64,000 bases of DNA, taken from positions 372,001-436,000 of the forward strand of contig NW_027478385.1 in NCBI RefSeq assembly GCF_051014685.1, written 5' to 3'. The position numbers and the translations under genes are program-made. The notes under the pieces are model-generated. The model did not search any database, was not told where the DNA came from, and saw only the letters and a program-made list of their open reading frames with translations. Below, piece after piece: positions 50,998-62,410 of this stretch; the first letter of the stretch is position 1; each line of letters starts with the position of its first letter. This stretch comes from Ptiloglossa arizonensis (Eukaryota > Arthropoda > Insecta > Hymenoptera > Colletidae).

Positions 50998-51758
50998 GAG
51001 TTCGTCAATCCGTTCGCGAGATATGGGAGTTTGAAGTTAAGGAATGGTTGAGGAACTATCAAAATTTTCGCAAGTCTGATACTCGTAACCATTAACTACA
51101 AAAGCCTAGGGGAAAAATACACATACCGTTGTAATCGGGCGAGTTTCCACTTTCAGATGCAACAGGAATTTCTGGAGTTCGTCAATCCGTTCGCGACATA
51201 TGGGAGTTTGAAGTTAAGGAATGGTTGAGAAACAATCAAAATTTTTGCAAGTCTGATACTCGAAACCAATAACTACTATTGCCTGGGGCAGAAACACACA
51301 CACCGATGTAATCGGGCGAGTTTCTGCTTTCAGATGCAACAGGAATTTCTCGAGTTCGTCAATCCGTTCGCGAGATATGGGAGTTTGAAGTTAAGGAATG
51401 GTTGGGGAACCAACAAAATTTTCGCTGGTCTCATACTCGAAACCAATAACTGGAATGGCCTAGGGCAAAAATACACACACCGATGTAATCGGGCGAGTTT
51501 CTGCTTTCAGATGCAACAGGAATATCTCGAGCTGGTCAATACGTTCGCGAGATATGGGAGCTTGAAATTAAGGAATGGTTGAGAAACTATCAAAATTTTC
51601 GCAAGTCTGATACTCGAAAACAATAACTACTATGGCCTAGGGCAAAAATACACAAAGCATTGTAATCGGGCGGGTTTCTGCTTTCAAATGCAACAGGAAT
51701 TTCTCGAGTTCGTCAATCCGTTCGCGAGATATGGGAGTTTGAAGTTAAGGAATGGTTG
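50998..51758 (+). repeat. 4-monomer HOR, second copy
   Basis: Direct repeat of the preceding 708 bp, continuing about 50 bp past one unit. It ends at ~51758, where GGTTGAGGAACTATC of the first series becomes GGTTGAGAAACCATC. Confidence 0.85.
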
Positions 51759-53570
51759 AGAAACCATCAAAATTTTCGCAAGTCTGATACTCTAAACCAA
51801 TAACTACTATGCCTAGGCAAAAACACACACACCGTTGTATTCGGGCGAGTTTCTGCTTTCAGATGCAACAGGAATTTCACGAGTTCTTCAATCCGTTCGC
51901 GAGATATGGGAGTTTGAAGTTAAGGAATGGTTGAGAAACCATCAAAATTTTCGCAAGTCTGATACTCGAAAACAATAACTACAATGGCCTAAGTGAAAAA
52001 TAAACATACCGCTGTAATCGGGCGCGTTTCTACTTTCAGAAGCAACAGGAATTTCTGGAGTTCGTCAATCCGTTCGCGAGATATGGGAGATTGAATTTAA
52101 GGAATGGTTGAGAAACCATAAAAATTTTCGCAAGTCTGATACTCGAAACCAATAACTACCATTGCCTGGGGCAGAAACACACACACCGTTGTAATCCGGC
52201 GAGTTTCTGCTTTCAGATGCAACAGGAATTTCTCGAGGTCGTCAATCCGTTCGCGAGATATGGGAGTTTGAAGTTAAGGAATGGTTGAGAAACTATCAAA
52301 ATTTTCGCAAGTCTGACACTCGAAACCAATAACTACAAAAGCCTAGTGGAAAAATAAACATAGCGTTGAAATCGGGCGAGTTTCCACTTTCAGATGCAAC
52401 AGGAATTTCTCGAGTTCGTCAATCCGTTCGCGAGATATGGGAGTTTGAAGGTAAGGAATGGTTGAGGATCCATCAAAATTTTCGCAAGTATGATACTCGA
52501 AACCAATAACTACTATGGCCTAGGGCAAAAATACACATACCGTTGTAATCGGACGAGTTTCTGCTTTCAGATGCAACAGGAATTTTTCGAGTTCGTCAAT
52601 CCGTTCGCGAGATATGGGAGTTTGAAGTTAAGGAATGGTTGAGAAACCATCAAAATTTTCGCAAGTCTGATACTCTAAACCAATAACTACTATTGCCTAG
52701 GGCAAAAACACACACACCGTTGTAATCGGGCGAGTTTCTGCTTTCAGATGCAACAGGAATTTCACGAGTTCGTCAATCCGTTCGCGAGATATGGGAGTTT
52801 GAAGTTAAGGAATGGTTGAGAAACTATCAAAATTTTCGCAAGTCTGATACTCGAAACAAATAACTACAAAGGCCTAGGGGAAAAATACACATACCGTTGT
52901 AATCGGGCGAGTTTCCACTTTCAGATGCAACAGGAATTTCTCGAGTTCGTCAATCCGTTCGCGACATATGGTAGTTTGAAGCTAAGGAATGGTTGAGGAA
53001 CCATCAAAATTTTCGCAAGTCTGATACTCGAAAGCAATAACTACTATTGCCTAGGCAAAAACACACACACCGTTGTAATCGGGCGAGTTTCTGCTTTCAG
53101 ATGCAACAGGAATTTCACGAGGTCTTCAATCCGTTCGCGAGATATGGGAGTTTAAAGTTAAGGAATGGTTGAGAAACCATCAAAATTTTCGCAAGTCTGA
53201 TAGTCGAAAACAATAACTACAATGGCCTAAAGGAAATATACACATACCGCTGTAATCGGGCGCGTTTCTACTTTCAGAAGCAACAGGAATTTCTGGAGTT
53301 CGTCAATCCGTTCGCGGGATATGGGTGTTTGAATTTAAGGAATGGTTAAGAAACCATCAAAATCTTCGCAAGTCTGATACTCGAGACCAATAACTAGTAT
53401 GGCCTAGGGCAAAAATACACATAGCGTTGTAATCGCGGGAGTATCTGCTTTCAGATGCAACAGGAATTTCCCGAGTTCGTCAATCCGTTCGCGAGATATG
53501 GGACCTTGAAGTTAAGGAATGTTTGAGAAACCATCAAAATTTTCGCAAGTCTGATACTCTAAACCAATAA
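51759..53570 (+). repeat. Ten mixed monomers of the right-hand subfamily
   Basis: No single clean period. Partial relationships: the CCTAGGCAAAAACACAC monomer at ~51812 recurs at ~53051 (about 7 monomers away), and 52160-52560 recalls 49860-50260. One monomer at ~51808 has CTACTATGCCTAGGC, shorter than CTACTATTGCCTAGGGC. The ATCGCGGGAGTATCTGC monomer at ~53432 foreshadows the 53571-54820 block. Confidence 0.65.
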
Positions 53571-54820
53571 CTACTATTGCCTGGGGCAGAAACACACACA
53601 CCGTTGTAATCGGGCGAGTTTCTGCTTTCAGATGCAACAGGAATATCTCGAGCTGGTCAATCCGTTCGCGAGATATGGGAGCTTGAAATTAAGGAATGGT
53701 TGAGAAACTATCAAAATTTTCGCAAGTCTGATACTCGGAACCAATAACTACAAAGGCCTAGGGTAAAAATACATATTCCGTTGTAATCGGGTGAGTTTCC
53801 AATTTCACATGCAACAGGAATTTCTCGAGTTCGTCAATCCGTTCGCGAGATATGGGAGCTTGAAGTTAAGGAATGGTTGAGAAACCATCAAAATTTTCGC
53901 AAGTCTGATACTCGAAACCAATAACTACTATTGCCTAGGCCAAAAACACACACACCGTTGTAATCGGGCGAGTTTCTGCTTTCAGATGCAACAGGAATTT
54001 CTCGAGTTCGTTAGTCCGTTCGCGAGATATGGGAGTTTGAAGTTAAGGAATGGTTGAGAAACTATCAAAATTTTCGCAAGTCTGATACTCGAAACCAATA
54101 ACTACAAAGGCCTAGGGGAAAAATACACATACCGTTGTAATCGAGCGAGTTTCCAGTTTCAGATGCAACAGGAATTTCTCGAGTTCGTCAATCCGTTCGC
54201 GAAATATGGGAGTTTGAAGTTAAGGAATGGTTGAGAAACCATCAAAATTTTCGCAAGTCTGATACTCGAAAACAATAACTACAATGGCCTAAGGGAAAAA
54301 TACACATACCGCTGTAATCGGGCGCGTTTCTACTTTCAGAAGCAACAGGAATTTCTGGAGTTCGTCAATCCGTTCGCGGGATATGGGTGTTTGAATTTAA
54401 GGAATGGTTAAGAAACCATCAAAATCTTCGCAAGTCTGATACTCGAGACCAATAACTAGTATGGCCTAAGGGAAAAATACACATAGCGTTGTAATCGCGG
54501 GAGTATCTGCTTTCAGATGCAACAGGAATTTCCCGAGTTCGTCAATCCGTTCGCGAGATATGGGACCTTGAAGTTAAGGAATGTTTGAGAAACCATCAAA
54601 ATTTTCGCAATTCTATTACTCGAAACAAGTAACTGGAATGGCCTAGGGGAAAAGTACACACACCATTGTAATCGGGCTAGTTTCTAATTTCAGATGCAAC
54701 AGGAATTTCTCGAGTTCGTTAATCCGTTCGCGAGATATGGGAGTTTGAAATTAAGGAATGGTTGAGAAACCATAAAAATTTTCGCAAGTCTGATACTCGA
54801 AACCAATAACTACTATTACC
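53571..54820 (+). repeat. 7-monomer block, second copy
   Basis: Partner of the block at 48441-49690, in the same orientation. Private changes include ACATATTCCG at ~53771 (ACACATTCCG in the partner) and TACTATTACCTGGGG at ~54811. The match ends where the partner reads GTTGTAATCGGGCG and this copy GTTGTAAACCGGCG. Confidence 0.8.
53776..53792 (+). other. CENP-B-box-like segment, 8 of 9 core bases
   Basis: Counterpart of 48646 in the second copy of the 7-monomer block (offset 5130 bp). Confidence 0.35.
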
Positions 54821-55647
54821 TGGGGCAGAAACACACACACCGTTGTAAACCGGCGAGTTTCTGCTTTCAGATGCAACAGGAATTTCTCGAGGCCGTCAAT
54901 CCGTTCGCGAGATATGGGAGTTTGAAGTTAAGGAATGGTTGAGAAACTATCAAAATTTTCGCAAGTCTGACACGCGAAACCAATAACTACAAAAGGCTAG
55001 TGGAAAAATAAACATAGCGTTGAAATCGGGCGAGTTTCCACTTTCAGATGCAACAGGAATTTCTCGAGTTCGTCAATCCGTTCGCGAGATATGGGAGTTT
55101 GAAGGTAAGGAATGGTTGAGGATCCATCAAAATTTTCGCAAGTCTGATACTCGAAACCAATAACTACAAACGGCAAGAGCAAGAATACAAATACCGTTGT
55201 AATCGGGCGAGTTTCTGCTTTCAGATGCAACAGGAATTTCTCGAGTTCGTCAATCCGTTCGCGAGATATGGGAGTTTGAAGTTAAGGATTGGTTGAGAAA
55301 CCATCAAAATTTTCGCAAGTCTGATACTCGAAACCAATAACTACAAAAGCCTAGTGGAAAAAGAAACATAGTGTTGAAATCGGGCGAGTTTCCACTTTCA
55401 GATGCAACAAGAATTTTTCGAGTTCGTCAATCCGTTCGCGACATATGGGACTTTGAATTTAAGGAATGGTTGAGAAACAATCAAAATTTTCGCAAGTCTG
55501 ATACTCGAAAACAATAACTACTATGGCCTAGGGCAAAAATACACAAAGCATTGTAATCGGGCTGGTTTCTGCTTTCGAATCAAACAGGAATTTCTCGAGT
55601 TCGTCAATCCGTTCGCGAGATATGGGAGTTTGAAGTTAAGGAATGGT
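54821..55647 (+). repeat. Mixed monomers with an AvrII-less variant
   Basis: About five monomers. The one at ~55165 has CGGCAAGAGCAAGAATAC in place of the CCTAGGGGAAAAATAC segment, so the AvrII site is lost. The same rare segment occurs again at ~60303 and ~62072. The monomers around 55440-55640, with GGACTTTGAATTTAAGG and GGGCTGGTTTCTGC, recur near 63050-63250. Confidence 0.65.
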
Positions 55648-57240
55648 TGAGAAACCATCAAAATTTTCGCAAGTCTGATACTCTAAACCAATAACTACAA
55701 AAGCCTAGTGGAAAAATACACATACCGTTGATATCGGGCGAGTTTCCACTTTCAGATGCAACAGGAATTTCTCGAGTTCGTCAATCCGTTCGCGAGATAT
55801 GGGAGTTTGAAGGTAAGGAATGGTTGAGGAACCATCAAAATTTTCGCAAGTGTGATACACGAAACCAATAACTACAAAGGCTTAGGGGAAAAATACACAT
55901 ACCGTTGTAATCGGGCGAGTTTCCACTTTCAGATGCGACAGGAATTTCTCGAGTTCGTCAATCCGTTCGTGAGATATGGAAGTTTGAAGTGAAGGAATGG
56001 TTGAGAAACCATCAAAATTTTCGCAAGTCTGATACTCGAAACCAATAACTACAATGGCCTAAGGGAAAAATACACATACCGCTGTAATCGGGCGCGTTTC
56101 TACTTTCAGATGCAACAGGAATTTCTGGAGTTCGTCAATCCGTTCGCGGGATATGGGTGTTTGAATTTGAGGAATGGTTAAGAAACCATCAAAAGCTGCG
56201 CAAGTCTGATACTCGAGACCAATAACTGGTATGGCCTAGGGCAAAAATACACATACCGTTGATATCGGGCGAGATTCTACTTTCAGATGCAACAGGAATT
56301 TTTCGAGTTCGTCAATCCGTTCGCGAGATATGGGAGTTTGAAGTTAAGGAATGGTTGAGAAACCATCAAAATTTTCGCAAGTCTGATACTCTAAACCAAT
56401 AACTACTATTGCCTAGGGCAAAAACACACACAGCGTTGTAATCGGGCGAGTTTCCACTTTCAGATGCAACAGGAATTTCTCGAGTTCGTCAATCCGTTCG
56501 CGAGATATGGGAGTTTGAAGGTAAGGAATGGTTGAGGAACCATCAAAATTTTCGCAAGTATGATACACGAAACCAATAACTACAAAGGCTTAGGGGAAAA
56601 ATACACACACCGTTGTAATCGGGCGAGTTTCCACTTTCAGATGCGACAGGAATTTCTCGAGTTCGTCAATCCGTTCGTGAGATATGGGAGTTTGAAGTTA
56701 AGGAATGGTTGAGAAACCATCAAAATTTTCGCAAGTCTGATACTCGAAACCAATAACTACAATGGCCTAAGGGAAAAATACACATACCGCTGTAATCGGG
56801 CGCGTTTCTACTTTCAGATGCAACAGGAATTTCTGGAGTTCGTCAATCCGTTCGCGGGATATGGGTGTTTGAATTTAAGGAATGGTTAAGAACCCATCAA
56901 AATCTTCGCAAGTCTGATACTCGAGACCAATACCTGGTATGGCCCAGGGCAAAAATACACATAGCGTTGTAATCGGGGGAGTATCTGCTTTCAGATGCAA
57001 CAGGAATTTCCCGAGTTCGTCAATCCGTTCGCGAGATATGGGACCTTGAAGTTAAGGAATGTTTGAGAAACCATCAAAATTTTCGCAATTCTATTACTCG
57101 AAACCAATAACTGGAATGGCCTAGGGGAAAAGTACACACAACATTGTAATCGGGCTAGTTTCTAATTTCAGATGCAACAGGAATTTCTCGAGTTCGTTAA
57201 TCCGTTCGCGAGATATGGGAGTTTGAAGTTAAGGAATGGT
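55648..57240 (+). repeat. 9-monomer HOR, first copy (1593 bp)
   Basis: Repeats directly with a 1593-bp (9 x 177) step: CTCTAAACCAATAACTAC at 55681 and 57274, the AAGCTGCGCAAG variant at ~56194 and ~57787, and GTATGATACACGAAACC at ~56557 and ~58150. No indel separates the copies. The copy before its left edge carries TTTCGAATCAAACAGG, which is not repeated. Confidence 0.88.
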
Positions 57241-58866
57241 TAAGAAACCATCAAAATTTTCGCAAGTCTGATACTCTAAACCAATAACTACAAAAGCCTA
57301 GTGGAAAAATACACATACCGTTGATATCGGGCGAGTTTCCACTTTCAGATGCAACAGGAATTTCTCGAGTTCGTCAATCCGTTCGCGAGATATGGGAGTT
57401 TGAAGGTAAGGAATGGTTGAGGAACCATCAAAATTTTCGCAAGTGTGATACACGAAACCAATAACTACAAAGGCTTAGGGGAAAAATACACATACCGTTG
57501 TAATCGGGCGAGTTTCCACTTTCAGATGCGACAGGAATTTCTCGAGTTCGTCAATCCGTTCGTGAGATATGGAAGTTTGAAGTGAAGGAATGGTTGAGAA
57601 ACCATCAAAATTTTCGCAAGTCTGATACTCGAAACCAATAACTACAATGGCCTAAGGGAAAAATACACATACCGCTGTAATCGGGCGCGTTTCTACTTTC
57701 AGATGCAACAGGAATTTCTGGAGTTCGTCAATCCGTTCGCGGGATATGGGTGTTTGAATTTGAGGAATGGTTAAGAAACCATCAAAAGCTGCGCAAGTCT
57801 GATACTCGAGACCAATAACTGGTATGGCCTAGGGCAAAAATACACATACCGTTGATATCGGGCGAGATTCTACTTTCAGATGCAACAGGAATTTTTCGAG
57901 TTCGTCAATCCGTTCGCGAGATATGGGAGTTTGAAGTTAAGGAATGGTTGAGAAACCATCAAAATTTTCGCAAGTCTGATACTCTAAACCAATAACTACT
58001 ATTGCCTAGGGCAAAAACACACACAGCGTTGTAATCGGGCGAGTTTCCACTTTCAGATGCAACAGGAATTTCTCGAGTTCGTCAATCCGTTCGCGAGATA
58101 TGGGGGTTTGAAGGTAAGGAATGGTTGAGGAACCATCAAAATTTTCGCAAGTATGATACACGAAACCAATAACTACAAAGGCTTAGGGGAAAAATACACA
58201 CACCGTTGTAATCGGGCGAGTTTCCACTTTCAGATGCGACAGGAATTTCTCGAGTTCGTCAATCCGTTCGTGAGATATGGGAGTTTGAAGTTAAGGAATG
58301 GTTGAGAAACCATCAAAATTTTCGCAAGTCTGATACTCGAAACCAATAACTACAATGGCCTAAGGGAAAAATACACATACCGCTGTAATCGGGCGCGTTT
58401 CTACTTTCAGATGCAACAGGAATTTCTGGAGTTCGTCAATCCGTTCGCGGGATATGGGTGTTTGAATTTAAGGAATGGTTAAGAACCCATCAAAATCTTC
58501 GCAAGTCTGATACTCGAGACCAATACCTGGTATGGCCCAGGGCAAAAATACACATAGCGTTGTAATCGGGGGAGTATCTGCTTTCAGATGCAACAGGAAT
58601 TTCCCGAGTTCGTCAATCCGTTCGCGAGATATGGGACCTTGAAGTTAAGGAATGTTTGAGAAACCATCAAAATTTTCGCAATTCTATTACTCGAAACCAA
58701 TAACTGGAATGGCCTAGGGGAAAAGTACACACAACATTGTAATCGGGCTAGTTTCTAATTTCAGATGCAACAGGAATTTCTCGAGTTCGTTAATCCGTTC
58801 GCGAGATATGGGAGTTTGAAGTTAAGGAATGGTTAAGAAACCATCAAAATTTTCGCAAGTCTGATA
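57241..58866 (+). repeat. 9-monomer HOR, second copy
   Basis: Near-perfect repeat of the preceding 1593 bp. One difference seen is GGGGGTTTGAAGG at ~58101 against GGGAGTTTGAAGG at ~56508. The series ends where CTCTAAACC is replaced by CTCGAAACC at ~58866, which is the entry to the 10-monomer HOR. Confidence 0.86.
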
Positions 58867-60629
58867 CTCGAAACCAATAACTACTATTGCCTGAGGCAGA
58901 AACACACACACCGTTGTAATCGGGCGAGTTTCTGCTTTCAGATGCAACAGGAATTTCTCGAGGTCGTCAACGCGTTCGCGAGATATGGGAGTTTGAAGTT
59001 AAGGAATGGTTGAGAAACTATCAAAATTTTCGCATGTCTGATACTCGAAACCAATAACTACAAAAGCCTAGTGGAAAAATAAACATACCGTTGAAATCGG
59101 GCGAGTATCCACTTTCAGATGCGACAGGAATTTCTCGAGTTCGTCAATCCGTTCGCGAGATATGGGAGTTCGAAGTTAAGGAATGGTTGAGAAACCATCA
59201 AAATCTTCGCTAGTCTGATACTCGAGACCAATAACTAATATGGCCTAGGGCAAAAATACACATACCGGTGTAATCGGGCTAGTTTCCACTTTCAGATGCA
59301 GCAGGAATTTCTCGAGTTCGTCAACCCGTTCGCCAGATATGGGAGTTCGAAGTTAAGGAATGGTTGAGAAACCATCAAAATCTTCGCTAGTCTGATACTC
59401 GAGACCAATAACTAATATGGCCTAGGGCAAAAATACACATACCGGTGTAATCGGGCGAGTTTCTGCTTTCAGATGCAACAGGAATTTCTCGAGTTCGTCA
59501 ATCCGTTCGCGAGATATGGGAGTTTGAAGTTAAGGAATGGTTGAGAAACTATCAAAATTTTCGCAAGTCTGATACTCGAAACCAATAACTACAAAGGCCT
59601 AGGGGAAAAAGTACATACCGTTGGAATCGGGAGAGTTTCCACTTTCAGATGCAACAGGAATTTCTCGTGTTCGTCAATCCGTTTGCGAGATATGGGAGTT
59701 TGAAGTTAAGGAATGGTTGGGGAACCAACAAAATTTTCGCTGGTCTCATACTCGAAACCAATAACTGGAATGGCCTAGGGCAAAAATGCACACACCGATG
59801 TAATCGGGCGAGTTTCTGCTTTCAGATGCAAAAGGAATAGCTCGAGCTGGTCAATCCGTTCGCGAGATATGGGAGCTTGAAATTAAGGAATGGTTGAGAA
59901 ACTATCAAAATTTTCGCAAGTCTGATACTCGGAACCAATAACTACAAAGGCCTAGGGTAAAAATACACATTCCGTTGTAATCGGGTGAGTTTCCAATTTC
60001 AGATGCAACAGGAATTTCTCGAGTTCGTCAATCCGTTCGCGAGATATGGGAGCTTGAAGTTAAGGAATGGTTGAGAAACCATCAAAATTTTCGCAAGTCT
60101 GATACTCGAAACCAATAACTACTATTGCCTAGGCCAAAAACACACACACCGTTGTAATCGGGCGAGTTTCTGCTTTCAGATGCAACAGGAATTTCTCGAG
60201 TTCGTCAATCCGTTCGCGACATATGGGAGTTTGAAGCTAAGGAATGGATGAGGAACCATCAAAATTTTCGCAAGTCTGATACTCGAAACCAATAACTACT
60301 ATCGGCAAGAGCAAGAATACAAATACCGTTGTAATCGGGCGAGTTTCTGCTTTCAGATGCAACAGGAATTTCTCGAGTTGGTCAATCCGTTCGCGAGATA
60401 TGGGAGTTTGAAGTTAAGGAATGGTTGAGAAACCATCAAAATTTTCGCATGTCTGATACTCGAAACCAATAACTACAATGGCCTAAGGGAAAAATACACA
60501 TACCGTTGTAATCGGGCGCGTTTCTACTTTCAGATGCAATAGGAATTTCTGGAGTTCGTCAATCCGTTCGCGGGATATGGGTGTTTGAATTTAAGGAATG
60601 GTTATGAAACCATCAAAATCTTCGCAAGT
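58861..60629 (+). repeat. 10-monomer HOR, first copy (1769 bp)
   Basis: Repeats with a 1769-bp step (10 monomers minus 1 bp): the AGGTCGTCAACGCG monomer at ~58961 and ~60730, the GATGCAGCAGG monomer at ~59297 and ~61066, and the frame at 59649 and 61418. Differences include GGAATAGCTCGAG at ~59834 against GGAATATCTCGAG. It also contains a near-perfect monomer-level doublet: two adjacent monomers around 59160-59440 share the GGGAGTTCGAAG and CTAATATGG markers. Confidence 0.86.
59970..59986 (+). other. CENP-B-box-like segment, 8 of 9 core bases
   Basis: TCCG...CGGG version within the first 10-monomer HOR unit. Confidence 0.35.
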
Positions 60630-62410
60630 CTGATACTCGAAACCAATAACTACTATTGCCTGGGGCAGAAACACACACACCGTTGTAATCGGGCGAGTTT
60701 CTGCTTTCAGATGCAACAGGAATTTCTCGAGGTCGTCAACGCGTTCGCGAGATATGGGAGTTTGAAGTTAAGGAATGGTTGAGAAACTATCAAAATTTTC
60801 GCATGTCTGATACTCGAAACCAATAACTACAAAAGCCTAGTGGAAAAATAAACATACCGTTGAAATCGGGCGAGTATCCACTTTCAGATGCGACAGGAAT
60901 TTCTCGAGTTCGTCAATCCGTTCGCGAGATATGGGAGTTCGAAGTTAAGGAATGGTTGAGAAACCATCAAAATCTTCGCTAGTCTGATACTCGAGACCAA
61001 TAACTAATATGGCCTAGGGCAAAAATACACATACCGGTGTAATCGGGCTAGTTTCCACTTTCAGATGCAGCAGGAATTTCTCGAGTTCGTCAACCCGTTC
61101 GCCAGATATGGGAGTTCGAAGTTAAGGAATGGTTGAGAAACCATCAAAATCTTCGCTAGTCTGATACTCGAGACCAATAACTAATATGGCCTAGGGCAAA
61201 AATACACATACGGGTGTAATCGGGCGAGTTTCTGCTTTCAGATGCAACAGGAATTTCTCGAGTTCGTCAATCCGTTCGCGAGATATGGGAGTTTGAAGTT
61301 AAGGAATGGTTGAGAAACTATCAAAATTTTCGCAAGTCTGATACTTGAAACCAATAACTACAAAGGCCTAGGGGAAAAAGTACATACCGTTGGAATCGGG
61401 AGAGTTTCCACTTTCAGATGCAACAGGAATTTCTCGTGTTCGTCAATCCGTTTGCGAGATATGGGAGTTTGAAGTTAAGGAATGGTTGGGGAACCAACAA
61501 AATTTTCGCTGGTCTCATACTCGAAACCAATAACTGGAATGGCCTAGGGCAAAAATACACACACCGATGTAATCGGGCGAGTTTCTGCTTTCAGATGCAA
61601 AAGGAATATCTCGAGCTGGTCAATCCGTTCGCGAGATATGGGAGCTTGAAATTAAGGAATGGTTGAGAAACTATCAAAATTTTCGCAAGTCTGATACTCG
61701 GAACCAATAACTACAAAGGCCTAGGGTAAAAATACACATTCCGTTGTAATCGGGTGAGTTTCCAATTTCAGATGCAACAGGAATTTCTCGAGTTCGTCAA
61801 TCCGTTCGCGAGATATGGGAGCTTGAAGTTAAGGAATGGTTGAGAAACCATCAAAATTTTCGCAAGTCTGATACTCGAAACCAATAACTACTATTGCCTA
61901 GGCCAAAAACACACACACCGTTGTAATCGGGCGAGTTTCTGCTTTCAGATGCAACAGGAATTTCTCGAGTTCGTCAATCCGTTCGCGACATATGGGAGTT
62001 TGAAGCTAAGGAATGGATGAGGAACCATCAAAATTTTCGCAAGTCTGATACTCGAAACCAATAACTACTATCGGCAAGAGCAAGAATACAAATACCGTTG
62101 TAATCGGGCGAGTTTCTGCTTTCAGATGCAACAGGAATTTCTCGAGTTCGTCAATCCGTTCGCGAGATATGGGAGTTTGAAGTTAAGGAATGGTTGAGAA
62201 ACCATCAAAATTTTCGCATGTCTGATACTCGAAACCAATAACTACAATGGCCTAAGGGAAAAATACACATACCGTTGTAAACGGGCGCGTTTCTACTTTC
62301 AGATGCAATAGGAATTTCTGGAGTTCGTCAATCCGTTCGCGGGATATGGGTGTTTGAATTTAAGGAACGGTTATGAAACCATCAAAATCTTCGCAAGTCT
62401 GATACTCGAA
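60630..62410 (+). repeat. 10-monomer HOR, second copy
   Basis: Direct repeat of the preceding unit. It ends near 62410, where CGAAACCAATAACTAC of the series becomes CGAAAACAATAACTAC. Private changes include CATACGGGTGTAATC at ~61207 against CATACCGGTGTAATC and GGAACGGTTATG at ~62365 against GGAATGGTTATG. Confidence 0.85.
61739..61755 (+). other. CENP-B-box-like segment, 8 of 9 core bases
   Basis: Counterpart of 59970 in the second 10-monomer unit (offset 1769 bp). Confidence 0.35.

Noticed and set aside
3402..61666. About forty forward open frames of 60-84 codons beginning MQQEFL or similar
   Set aside because: They are the same 59-codon satellite frame in different monomers, starting at a recurrent ATG and ending at the recurrent TGA. 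No domain, codon bias or gene context supports translation.
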